Assembly (NCBI GenBank): GCA_024345305.1
Contig: BRON01000003.1
Location: 310,001 to 374,000 of the forward strand
Direction: 5' to 3'
Length of the DNA: 64,000 nt
From: Mrakia gelida
Lineage: Eukaryota > Basidiomycota > Tremellomycetes > Cystofilobasidiales > Mrakiaceae
The number at the start of each line of letters is the position of its first letter. The stretch's first letter is position 1. Positions 33,541-43,656 of this stretch are shown here, in pieces. The notes below the pieces were generated by a model that ran no database searches, was not told the origin of the DNA, and saw only the letters and a list, made by a program, of their open reading frames with translations. A program made the translations under genes and the position numbers.

Positions 33541-36344
33541 TCACTCCCTCCTACCTCTCACCACCTCGCACAACTCCCAACTGTCCTCTTCATCACTCCC
33601 AAGCTCGTCCCTCTCCTCCTCAAACCTCCAAACAAGCTCCTTCGACTTCGTCACGACCTCCACGTCCTCGTCCGATCTCGCGACGACGAGAACCCAAGGT
33701 CCTCCGTCCGAAGCGTTTGCTCCTTGAGTGGAGAGGAGGGAGAGGACTGAGCTCATGAGGGTTCCGAGAGGAGCTCCCTTGAGGGATGCGTAGGTGAGGG
33801 AACTGGGATCGGAAGAGGAAGGAAGCGGTGGGAGGACGATCGTGATTCGAGCGAGGGAGGACGACGAGAAGGATCCGCTGCTGGAGGAGGAGAAGCTTCC
33901 TGCGAGAGCGAGGGTAGAGACGACCTCGAGCTCGGTAGAGGATAGATCGAGGGTAGCGGTGAAGACGAGGTCTCGTCCGAGATGGGAACGAAGAGGTGAA
34001 GGCTGGAGAAGAGAAGACGAACGAGGACGAAATCCAGGTCAGCGACGTTCGAAAAATTCAAGAGGAGACAACGAAGTGCTCGAGAACTCACAATCTCGAA
34101 CCAGAACACACTCTTCCACTGCTGGAAGGATGAGAGAGAGATGTTCGTGTAGAGGAGAGGTCCGACGATGTGAAGAGAGGTTCGTGAGACGCGAGCGAGG
34201 GACGCAAGAGTGCTCGCGTCGAGGTCGTGGTCGAGGACCCAGGGGAGGATCTAGGAAAGCGCAGGAAAAGAAGATGGAAGAAATCAGTAACAGTCTCGAA
34301 CCTAGTCGGGAGAAGGAAGGAAGCGCAGAAGCGATGTACAGTCATCCAAGCTCTCTGCCAGCTCGCCGTCCTCTTGACCTTCTTCCTCTTCGTCCCCGTC
34401 CTCGTACCAGCTCCGACGACCGAGGAGGATGCTGCTTCTGCTGATGTTCGACGAGTGAGCCCGTCGGCGACGTCTTTCCTTTGGGGATGGGTTCGACGGG
34501 AACTGGACGACCTCGTCTTCGACTTCGCCGTCGCGTCCTTCTCAAACTTGACCGACTTCGAGTTTCCAGCTGGCTCCTTCTGAGTAAGAGAACGAGGAGA
34601 CGGTCCGAGTATCGAAACGGCCTTGACGCGAGGTGAAGATCCGGGGGTGACGTGGGAACGAGAGGGGTTTGGAGGCGGGCAGCGAGAGGTGACGGAGGAG
34701 AGGTTTCTGAGCGAGGTAGTGGCTGGGACAGTTGGGATTCGAGGCCGTCCCTCGGGTGTGTATCTCCAGTTTGGTGGAGGAGGAGGAGGAGTAGGAGGCT
34801 TGTAGAGCGTGGGCGGGGTGGTGATCTTGGGAGTTCGACGGCGTTCCTCCTTCGGCTGCTGCTGCTTCGTCGTCTTCTCCTTCTTCTTGGACTTGAACCA
34901 GTTCTCCCTCTTCCCACCAGCTCCCTCCTCGGACACATCTGTCCCCTCTGTCGTCACGCTCCTCTCACGGATCTCCTCTTCGTCGATGTGTACCGTCTTC
35001 TGGTCGACGCGTCGGCGTTTCGCTCCCTCCTCCTTGTCGTCGCTGGGATCCTCTGATCGAACGGATGGAGCAGTGTCGATGGAAGGAGAAGTCGACGGTA
35101 GAAGAGGGGCGAAGAGGGAAGGTAGTTTGTTGGAAGGATCGGCCAAAGGTCTGGAAGCGGGGGGAGGGGAGTAGTGATTGGGAGCTGTCGATTTGGAGAG
35201 CGATGGAGATGGTTCCGACGCTGTTGCGAGCTTCCTTTTGGAGGTGACGGACGCAGAGAGTTGGGGAAGAGTAAGATGAGGGATGGGTGGTGGAGATGGA
35301 GAGGTAGTGGTGGAGGTGATGATGCTGATCTCCGGTGGGAGACGCGAAGAGCTCTCGTCGACGTGTTGCTGCTGCTGTTCTCCCTCCTTGGCCTCCTTCC
35401 TGATCTTCTTCGTCGGCCTCTCCCTCTCCTGACTCTCGACATCCGGCTGAGAGCTTGCCTCCTCGACTGATCTTCCTCGTCTCTTTTCACCGACCCTCGT
35501 CGACTTGTCCTCCTCGTCTCCGTTTGCGATGTTGCCGACCTCCGCTGAACCTCGTTTGGACGACGACGACGAGACGGGGTCCTCCTTTTCCTCCTCTCCC
35601 TCGTCCGACTGGTCCTGTTCCACAACGTCGATCATCTTCTCGACGAGCTCATCATCGCGGGTGGGTGCTGAGAGTTCGGCTGCTGGCTCTTTGGACGTGC
35701 TGCTGCTGTTCGAAGCCGAGGAGGGGGGGAGGACCGTGAACTGGACGATGTGAGCGAAGGCGGAGAGCGAGGAGCGAGGTTGGGAGGTATCCACGTCGCT
35801 GGCTGGGAGGAGAGACAGGAAAGGACTTGGACAGTCAGCTCCAGGTGGACTCGACCTCGTAGAGAAAGAAAGAGTCGCAGTTCGAGAGGATGAAAGAGGG
35901 AACGGTCGAGCTCACCATCTCGGACAATGACCTCCTTCTTCTGACCTCCATCCAGCATCTTGGAGCAAGAGACCTCGATCCTCTGATCGTCCGAGGCACC
36001 CGCCTTCCTCCTGATGAGATCCGACACGGTTTCGAAAGTCCATTCGTCTGTAGAGGGAGAGAGCAAGGTGGGTCGGGTCGGCTCTCTCTCTTCCTTCCCT
36101 CCCTCCCATCTTCCATCTCATGGTCTTCTCACCACCTCCCACCTTCCCCAAGACCCCAGAAAGCCAGGGGAATCTGAAGAGGCACTCACTCTGTACCAGC
36201 CTATTCCAACATCGCTGCTTCCCCGTCGAATCTACACCTCTGAGCTCCACGAGCGTTCCTTCCTCGAACTGCCAGCTCGACTCCATCTCGTCCGCCCTCT
36301 CCTGCTGATGGGGTCCTGATTGGTCGGATTCCAGGCTTGCCATC
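33541..36344 (-). CDS. large low-complexity protein with F-box-like C-terminal segment
   Basis: No named orthologue is recognised. The product starts MASLESDQSGPHQQERADEM. It continues WQFEEGTLVELRGVDSTG and NEWTFETVSDLIRRKAGA, a folded-looking N-terminal region of about 130 residues. A disordered middle of roughly 450 residues follows, rich in Ser, Pro, Glu and Lys, with basic patches such as KKIRK and KRRRVDQK that could direct nuclear import. After an intron joining WQRAWMT to ILPWVLDHDLD, a segment reads LASLARVSRTSLHIVGPLLY, then TNISLSSFQQWKSVFWFEI, the pattern of an F-box-like C-terminal half. The last exon ends EVVRGRRE. The ordering of unstructured region before the F-box-like part is unusual. 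Its neighbour at 31872 has a comparable segment, so the two may be distant relatives. Ubiquitin-ligase function is inference. Confidence 0.6.
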
Positions 36345-36882
36345 CCTCGTTCAGGTGTCGCTATTGTAGGATGAAGGGGGTCTAATATCCAGCAAGCAGA
36401 GGGAGAAAGGCAGAAGGGATCGAGTCGACGTTGAAGGCGAAGAGAGAGCTCGAAGCGAGTTCGAGTCAAAGAGTCAGCGAGGGAGGGCGCTTTCGAGGTC
36501 TGGCAGGGAAAACAAGAGAACGAGAGTCGTGTATATCGTTGAGAGACCAGTAGATAGTCGAAATAATTAAACGAGAAAGGAAAGGAAAGAGCTCGAAGAG
36601 AAAACAAGGCCGAGAAACAACAACGAAAAAGGGAACGCGACGCGAGACGAGACGAGAGACTAGGACTAGAGAACATGCAAGGATGAGACGGGGCAGAGCG
36701 AGAGGGAGACATTAAAGTTAGACTATCAGGTGAATCAGGAAGTAGAAACAAGAGAACGAGAAACCGAAACACGAAAGCGAACACGACGCGACGAAGAAGA
36801 CAAAGCAAAACCAGCTCGCTCGCCTCCGTCGTCCCCCTTCCTTCCTCACCACCTTCCACCCTCACACAGGTACACTAGAAAT
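36345..36882. other. intergenic, no gene seen
   Basis: The stretch lies between the start of one minus-strand gene and the stop of the next. It is rich in GA and CGA repeats such as the gagacgagacgagag run near 36640. The upstream part may serve as promoter for the gene starting at 36344. Confidence 0.35.
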
Positions 36883-37794
36883 CTAGAAGAACCCATCCCT
36901 TCTAATCTTGATAGGCTCGTAAACGGCGAACCTCTTGTTGTTTCGCTTCTCATCTTCGTTTCGGGTTGGCGATCCTCCTCGAGGAGTTGGGGGAGCGAGG
37001 GAGGATTTGATGGAGGAGATGGAGGAGGCGGGGGAGAGAGGAGGAGTTGTGGTGGCGGTAGATTTGGTGACAGGGGTGAGGGGTCTGGCGGGTCGAGTGG
37101 GAGGAGGGAAGGTGACGTGACGGAGGGGAGAGAGGGGAGGGGGAGACGCGAGTCGACGACGGTGAGAGGGATGGATGGAGGGAGAGGATTTGATGAGCTT
37201 GTATTCTGGAAGGGAGACGAAGATGAGAAGAGAGAGTCAGCTTCGAACGAGAAGGAAGTGAAGAGAAGAGGAGGGGCTCACGAAGTCGCTCGGGGAGAGG
37301 CTTTTCGACAACGACGACCGACTGAGGGAGTTGCGAGGTTTTGAACATCTTCTCGGCGTCGAAGTCCCTCGAGAAGCAAAGATCGACGACCTCGTCGTCG
37401 TCGGAGTCAGATCCGTCGAGATCGTCGAGGTCCAAGTCGAACATCGCAGAGGTGAGGAGGATGCGTCCGTCGAACTTCTCGACCTTGAATTGAGTCTGAG
37501 GTTCAATCGGGAGGAGAACGACGACCGGCTTGACGACCTCGATCTCGTGGTGGATCTGAAATATCGAAGGAGAAGAAAAGAGAAGGAAGGGAGAAAAGGA
37601 GGTCAGTCCAAACCCAAACCTTCCTCTTCCCGCGCGCGCGTCGAAAAAGCGAAGACGGGAGGGGGAGAACGAACCTCAGTAGTAGGGACGACCTCCTTCT
37701 TGTTATTCTTGAGAGAGAGCTTGGTAGTGACCTTCTCGAAGGACTTCTTGACCGACTTGGAGAAGGAAGAGAGTTTGGCAGCGAGGGAGGGCAT
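36883..37794 (-). CDS. orphan acidic/Pro-Ser-rich protein (intact paralogue)
   Basis: I know no family for this. The product starts MPSLAAKLSSFSKSVKKSF, then EKVTTKLSLKNNKKE, a basic amphipathic N-terminus. After an intron comes IHHEIEVVKPVVVLLPIEP and an acidic block FDLDLDDLDGSDSDDDEVVD. The next exon is Pro/Ser/Thr-rich with SPLRHVTFPPPTRPARPL, SSISSIKSSLAPPTPRGG and a C-terminal block NKRFAVYEPIKIRRDGFF. The last exon begins after a TTCCAG acceptor near 37209. Every one of these blocks has a counterpart in the same order in the plus-strand copy at 38659-39545, so the two form a head-to-head duplicated pair. Conservation is highest at the N-terminal basic region and the terminal FAVYEP motif, which may be the functional parts. 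Function is unknown. Confidence 0.65.
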
Positions 37795-38658
37795 CGTGGC
37801 AAGTGAGTCGGGTTTGGGTTGAGTAGGGTAAGGTTAAAGGAGGAGGGAAGTAGAGAGGACTGAGGTTGGGTGAGGTAAGAAAGTAGAGTTGGAAGTGAAA
37901 GTGAAGATGTAGTTAGAGGGAAGAAGAGAGAGAGCTCGAACGTTCGGGTCGTGAAAGGTCGAAAGCTATGCGCGATGGGGGATCGGTGCCTCAGTCCAGA
38001 AACGAAGGACGCGACGTGTGCGCGTTCTGAATGCCAATCGGTCTAGAAGGGGGAGATTAAAGTAATATATATATGAAAGCTCATTTGGGTGGATTCGGCC
38101 CGTGGGATCGAGGTTGTTCTGACCAAAAAGGGAGAAAGGCGACGCGTCGCCCAAAAGAGCTCTTCGTCTCGTTCAGAGGACGACTCTCGCAGCTCTTCCG
38201 GTCACATTATCACCTCTACTGGCCGGAGTGTGACCCTTTGTGTCGGGATTCTCTTCGAGACATATGCAAGGGCAGCGTCTGTACATCCTGCTTCGAAGCC
38301 TCGCCTCCGTCGACGCGTCGTTTTTCCTTTCCTCCTTTTCACCATCAGCTTTCCTTTATCCAACCTTCGGATTCTCGAAGCGCCGTGCATATCCGGACGA
38401 GCGATCATCGCTGTCTCCAACTCAACGCGAGACTACGCGGCTCCTCCCGTAAAGTGAAAAATCTGCGCGGCACCCGCCATCTCCTTGCTCGCCTTCATCG
38501 ACCCAATTTCGAGCTCTCCCCCTCTTCTTCCCTCCAACTACATCCCCCCTTCCACTCCAGAGCCCATCTTCTTACATCACCACCCCTTCACCCAATATCT
38601 ACCACCTCACCCTATTCAAACCCTCCCAACAACCAAAACCCCAACCCAACTCGCACCA
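37795..38658. promoter_or_regulatory. shared upstream region of the head-to-head orphan pair
   Basis: The 864 bp lie between the two paralogues. GACGCGTC octamers are at 38141 and 38312, in loosely similar surroundings (CGACGCGTCG). A TATATATAT run lies near 38069. The sequence just upstream of the two N-termini is alike (CAACCCAAACCC-type runs). An in-frame upstream ATG at 38485 would extend the right-hand copy by 58 Pro-rich residues. Confidence 0.45.
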
Positions 38659-39545
38659 GTGCCTTCGTTCGCCGCTAAACTCTCGTCCTCCCTCAAGAGG
38701 TCCTGCAAGAAGGTCACCAACAAACTCTCTCTCAAGAAGAACAAGGGGGAGAAGAAGATTTTCGTCGACTCTGCCAGCGAGGTTCGTTTCCCGCCTTCTT
38801 TCCTCGATCGACGCGTCGATTGATTCAGATTTGGACTGACCTTCCTTTCTCTTTCCTTTCTTTTCTCCTCCTTGGCAATCTCAGATTCGAAGCGAGATCG
38901 AGATCGCTCAGCCTTCCGTCGTCGCTGCTCCCTTCGATGTCGAGAAGGCGAAGACGTTCCTCACGGTCGCGTCGTTCGCTTTGGACGACGATGAAGAGGA
39001 GGACGAGGACGAGGACGCAGAGGAGATCATCGTTTTCCCTCGCAGGGATTCCGAGGCGGAGAAGAAAGTCGTCGTCTGCTCCGTCGTCCAGTCCATCCTT
39101 ATCGCCGTCGATGCTATCGAGGAGAGCGTCGAAATCTGCAATGGTGAGTTTCAAGTCGACGCGTCTTTTCCCTTCCCTCAGTCCCGAAACTGACTCTCGT
39201 TTCCCTTCGCATATGTTTTCAGGACCCACTCTCAGCACCACTCCCATCCCTCGACCTGTTCGACCTTCTCCCCTCCGACAAATCGCGTTCACCTCCCCTC
39301 ACTCCCTCCTCTGACCCTCGTCGGCCGCGTACTTCGAACGACCCCTCCCTGCTCTCCCCACCAACACCGACGGCCGAACCACTCCCGAATCAACCCCCCT
39401 CTCCACCTCTTCGTCCCTCTCCTCCATCAACTCCTCCGTCGGTCCTTCAACTCCTCGAGGCGGATCACCCATCAAGAACGTCGTCGTCGAGAAGCAGAAC
39501 CGGTTCGCCGTTTACGAGCCTCTCAGGCCGGGTAGCTTCTACTAG
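38659..39545 (+). pseudogene. second orphan paralogue with missing ATG and in-frame TGA
   Basis: This copy parallels the gene at 36883. PSFAAKLSSSLKRSCKKV matches PSLAAKLSSFSKSVKKSF, but the codon at the intact gene's ATG is GTG here (38659-38661). The later blocks also match: KLSLKKNKGEK, IRSEIEIAQPSVVAAP, an acidic DDDEEEDEDEDAEE run, PLRQIAF, SSLSSINSSVGPSTPRGG and NRFAVYEPLRPGSFY at the end. A TGA at 39312-39314 interrupts the frame, and the same frame then stays open for 76 codons to TAG at 39543. No GT-AG intron can remove the TGA, because there is no suitable AG before about 39458. It may be a decaying copy, a readthrough gene or a base error. A start codon split by an upstream intron (A plus TG after CAG) would also give MPSFAAKL. 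Confidence 0.55.
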
Positions 39546-40237
39546 ATTTATATATGTTACAGCCAGGGTGGAAGGTGAAGAGGAAGGGAGGGGGACCAGG
39601 GAGAAAAACGAGCTCGTCTTGCTCTTCTTCTCGTCGCGTCGGTGTTGTGTTTACGTTTCTCGCTAGTTTGTTTCGGTCTCTCGTCTCGTTGTCTCGTCTT
39701 CTCTACCACTATCTACTTATACGCTTTAACCGTACCCTCCCTTTCGCTCTCCAGTCCCCGTATCCGTCTCGTAGATTCGTCTCACTTTTGTTTCTCCTTT
39801 TTCGTTGTTGTTTCCCGGCTTGTCATTTCTCTCTCGATTTCTAGCTCTCTCGACTCCCGCTCCCGTTCTCACTGCTCTCTCCTGGTTTATGTACACACGA
39901 CGTCACAATTCAGTTTCTCTTGCTCTCCGGAAGACTCGAAAGCGAAGACTCCGTCGCGCTGCTGCGAAACATCACTCGAAGTCCGATCTCTTCTGACTCG
40001 CCTTTCCCATCTCGACCTCAGATCGTCTCGACTAAAGCAATAATAATAGGAGTGATTCAACGTACCGTCTCGAAGTAGATATATAGACCTTCGAGCAAAA
40101 GCAACAACGAAAGCATAAGCAAGAGGAAACGAGCGACGAGGCAGCAGGATTACCTACGCCAGCTCAATGGAGCACACACGACATCTACGAGTAAAGAGAA
40201 GGGATGGAAGAGAAAGGTCCAGAATGGAAGGGTCTAT
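39546..40237. other. intergenic between convergent genes
   Basis: No gene is seen. It should hold the 3' UTRs of the plus-strand orphan copy and of ERG25. It is pyrimidine-rich on the left (TTTCTCGCTAG, CGTCTCG repeats) and contains ATAATAATAG-like AT-rich sequence near 40040-40085, possibly polyadenylation regions. Confidence 0.4.
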
Positions 40238-42510
40238 CTACCTCGACTTCTTCGACTCAGCGTTGACCTTGAGCAGGTTGGTGGGTGCCGACTCGTGTCC
40301 ATCGGGAGCGACGACCTCCCCTACTCGAACGTTCTTGGGCTTGGACTCTCCTGACCGGGCGAGGAGGGCACGCTCGGCGGCGAGCTGTGGGAGGGAAAGG
40401 AAAAGGGGGAGAGGTCAGTTCCAGGGCAGCGGAGAAGAGATGCGAGTGTGAGTGGAGGGAGGAGAGGCAAGGAAAGGCAGACGTACACCAGACGCCTCGA
40501 TGGTGAGGTTCTCAGCAGCCTCGATCTTGGCTCGCTCAGAAGCCTTGGAAGCCTCGATTCTCTTTCGGTAGGCTGAAGGAGCGGGAGGAAGACGCGTCGG
40601 AAGTCAGCGAGCGAGTTTCAGATCCGTCGAGGAAACGAAGGATGCGACAGAGGACGAAACGACGAACCTTGGTACTTGAGATCAGTTCCCAGCCAGTGGT
40701 CCCACCATCGGAAAGAGGTGGAGAAGTTGTTGACGAAGGCCATGTGGTGGAAACTGGCGAGAAAGGTCGAAAACGCAACAAAAAAGTCAGCTCTTGCTCG
40801 AGCCAGGAGAGAAAGACGAGAGAGGTAGCGATTTGAGACTCACTCGTGGTGCTCAGCTCCGGACCAGAAGGGAAGCCAGTGTCGAGTTCCCCAAGGGAAG
40901 TCTGATTCGTATCAAGAAGAGAAGGGAGCAGGGTCAGCACGCGTCCCTCGAGGCTTGACGTGGATGTTTCGCGTCGTCGCCCGTCTCGACGGCCGCAAGG
41001 ACTGAAGCGAGTGACTCACCGTATCCAGAGTGAGCCTCAACGGCCTGGAAGAGCCTGAAGATGATCCAGATGTAGACGGTGACGATGTGAAGGGAGACTT
41101 GAGGCCAGATGGTTTGAGAGAGGACGGCGAACAGCAGAGGACCTCCGATGGTTCCAGTTCCGAGGATGAGGACTTCCACTGGGTGAGCGTACTCGGCGGC
41201 CTGATAGAGCAGAAGAGAGAGAGGTCAGTTACATGGTCGCGGGAAGGGAGGAGACGAAAGAGAAGAGACGAACGAGTCCGAAAGGAGCAGAGAACTTGTG
41301 GTCTGCGACGAGAGAAACGGAGAGGTTACCTCACGAGCGATGAGGCAGCAAGGTAAAGAGGGACGTGACTTACGAAGCTTGTGGATGTGCTTGTACATCA
41401 TAGGGGTGTGCAGCCATCGGTGAGCGAAGTACTGGAGGACGAAACCAGATCGAAGGGCGAGAGGAGTGCGAAGACGTGGTCAGCTCGAGCCCTTCTCGTC
41501 ACTGCCCCTTTCTGATGAGATCGGAGGGAAGAGATAACTCACGTGGAAGGTATCCTCGAAGACGAAGAAGACTGAACACAAAGGAAAGAAAGCAAGAACG
41601 TTTAGCTTCAATTCTGAGGTCGAGGCGGCCTCTGACGAGATCGAGTCGAGTCGAAGGCGAGAGAAAGACCCACTCGCAACCTGCCAGGCGATGGTAGTAA
41701 GAGCAGGGAAAGGAACAGAGTGGGTCGACATGCCGAAGTACTCAGCCATGGGGTGGAATCCCCAGATCTATAGAGAGGAAAAGCGAGCAAGAGGGAAGAA
41801 GCTCAGTCAGCCTCGGATGTCGAACGAGCTCGGAGGGAGGGACGAGAAAGGAACGGACCTGAGGCAGCTCAACGGTGAAATGGGACAGAAGAACGAGCTT
41901 GGTGCAATCCCACTGCTCACGAGCTGTAGGGACCTTTCCCTGTAAGTCGTAGAGCAAAAAGGGAGGGAGATAATGAGCTTGGAAGGTGAGGACGAGCGGG
42001 GTTCGGAGGGCGAGAGAGGTGGAGGAGGACGAACGGGCTGAAGCTTCCACTTGTTGAAGTAAGGGATTCGATCGATGATGACCAGAGGAAGACACCGTCC
42101 GAAGTAGACGAGCTGAAGAGCGAGGAAGGTAGTAGTGGAAGAAAGAAGGCGAAGATCAGTTCTCGTTCGATCTGAAGCGCGACGTCCTCTCGTCTCTGGC
42201 CCAACCAAAACGCGCGGACCTCTCTCTCTTCCTTCTTCTCTCAAGACTCACCTCGTGCATCACAAACGACATGATTCCCGTAGCCAAGACAGGGTTCCCG
42301 ATGAACATGTACCACTCAGCTGCAGAGAGGAACGCGTATCAGCTCGATCCATTCATTCGAAGGAAGAAAGCAAGGAAGAACGAGCTTGAACTGACCCCAT
42401 TTTTGCTCTGCCCAGTTGAGATCATCGAAGTTGACGGACGAGTAGAGAGAGGAAGATCCGGACAGATCGTGCGGGAGCGTAGTGTTGTGGAATCCTAGAT
42501 AAGATGCCAT
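40238..42510 (-). CDS. ERG25: C-4 methylsterol oxidase (sterol 4-alpha-methyl oxidase)
   Basis: Erg25 is an ER membrane di-iron enzyme that oxidises the C-4 methyl groups of 4,4-dimethylzymosterol in ergosterol synthesis, working with Erg26 and Erg27. The product starts MASYLGFHNTTLPHDLSG and has membrane segments around IGNPVLATGIMSFVMHE and LLSHFTVELPQIWGFHP. The fatty-acid-hydroxylase histidine boxes are present: HRWLH after FFVFEDTFHYFA, HKLHH after YKHI, and HHDFHH after FWSGAE. The segment FSAPFGLAAEYAHPVE is a strong Erg25 signature. The tail after WWDHWLGTD adds about 90 residues rich in Ala, Glu and Lys and ends NAESKKSR, longer than usual, with a Lys-rich end that may act in ER retention. 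The gene has about ten introns. Confidence 0.94.
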
Positions 42511-43070
42511 CTTGAAGGGGAGGGAAAGAAGGGAAGGGGAAGGAAGGTGGAAGAAGGGCGTTTGGGGGGAAGGAGGGCAAGAAGGAGAGGGAAGGTCGCG
42601 AGGGGGGAGGGAAATCGAACCACAATCGCTCGCGAAGGCCCTGACGTTTCGACGGTTGTCAAGAGCTGCGAGGATGAGATCAGTCCTTCCGACTTTCGTT
42701 AGGACTTGGGTGGGAGGCCGAAGGAAATGCTGGTCGAGTGAGGGACGCGAAAATCTGCTTGCTCTTCGTTCAGCCTTCGAACGCGTCCATCCGCCGACCT
42801 CGGAGCTCGCTTCGGCGGTCTTTCTTTCTTCGTTTCTCGACCCACCATCGCTATAGTCGACGCACCTGACTTCTTATCTAGAGCTACACACCTCTCTTTG
42901 CTTCGTCCCAACTTTTCTTCCCTCTCGGCGAGCAGCCTTCACGACGAGCGAGATCCGCGTCGAGCTGAAGGCCGAGGCCACGTCGACGTCCTCTCCTCTT
43001 TCCGCCTGTTCTCTTCGCGAGGATCTTCGAGAAGGGTCGACTCCCAGCTCAGAAAAACCCTCGCTTCCAT
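42511..43070. promoter_or_regulatory. ERG25 upstream region
   Basis: This lies between the ERG25 start and a possible divergent small gene at 43071. It has a purine-rich block (GGAAGGGG) next to ERG25, the mirror of the pyrimidine-rich leaders seen elsewhere. No sterol-regulatory element was recognised with confidence. Confidence 0.35.
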
Positions 43071-43656
43071 ATGGCCGACGTACGAGCGAGATCAAGCTCA
43101 TCCTCATCACTTCCCAACCCAAACAATCCCAAACTTCCCCTCCCTCCTCATCGTCGCGATCCCATGAACAACAGCGAAAGTCATCGCTGGAAGGTCCACC
43201 CCAGGCCCAAGAAGTTCCAGCAGCTTTGCGCGAACTGTCCGAAAGAGGTAGAGAGGAGAAAGAGACGTCAGCGCTCGCTCTCCTCGTAAACGAGACGAGA
43301 CGACGGTGTTGCGCTCGAACTCACGCTTCGAGCCAGATATCGACGGCAGATGGAAGATCCTCAGCGAGAACGACGCCAGCAGAGAGGCCTTCAGCTTTGC
43401 TCGATCAGCTTGGGAGAGAGCGTCGAACGAGTCTGTGAACGGCGAAGTGAAGAACCAGTTTCGTCAGTTCGATCCCGGCCCCAAACGCGTCTTCCCTCGT
43501 CCAAAGAACTCACCAACTCCCTCCCAAACCCCAACCCCCCACCTCGTCTCGCCCTCCTCAAACACACCCTCCTCCCACTCCCCGACCGCACTCCCAGCAT
43601 CAACCCTTTCCCACCTCGGAGGCTTCATCTCGGGATCCTCATCGTCGTCCGTGTAA
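43071..43656 (+). CDS. possible small gene antisense to the DPH6 3' end
   Basis: The ATG at 43071 opens MADVRARSSSSSSLPNP and a segment HRWKVHPRPKKFQQLCANCP, then a basic stretch. A GTCAGC donor near 43266 and a CAG acceptor near 43333 keep the frame into IDGRWKILSENDASREAF, SFARSAWERASNESV and NQFRQFDPGPKRVFPR, which look more protein-like than the shadow frames. The frame ends at 43656, so about 190 bp would overlap the last DPH6 exon on the other strand. The CANC pair is suggestive but alone. No family is recognised. Antisense transcription or a shorter true end are alternatives. Confidence 0.3.

Noticed and set aside
34088..35794. Long open frames on the plus strand opposite the large low-complexity gene
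   Set aside because: They mirror the Ser/Arg-rich codons of the minus-strand gene, lack splice logic and have no motif.
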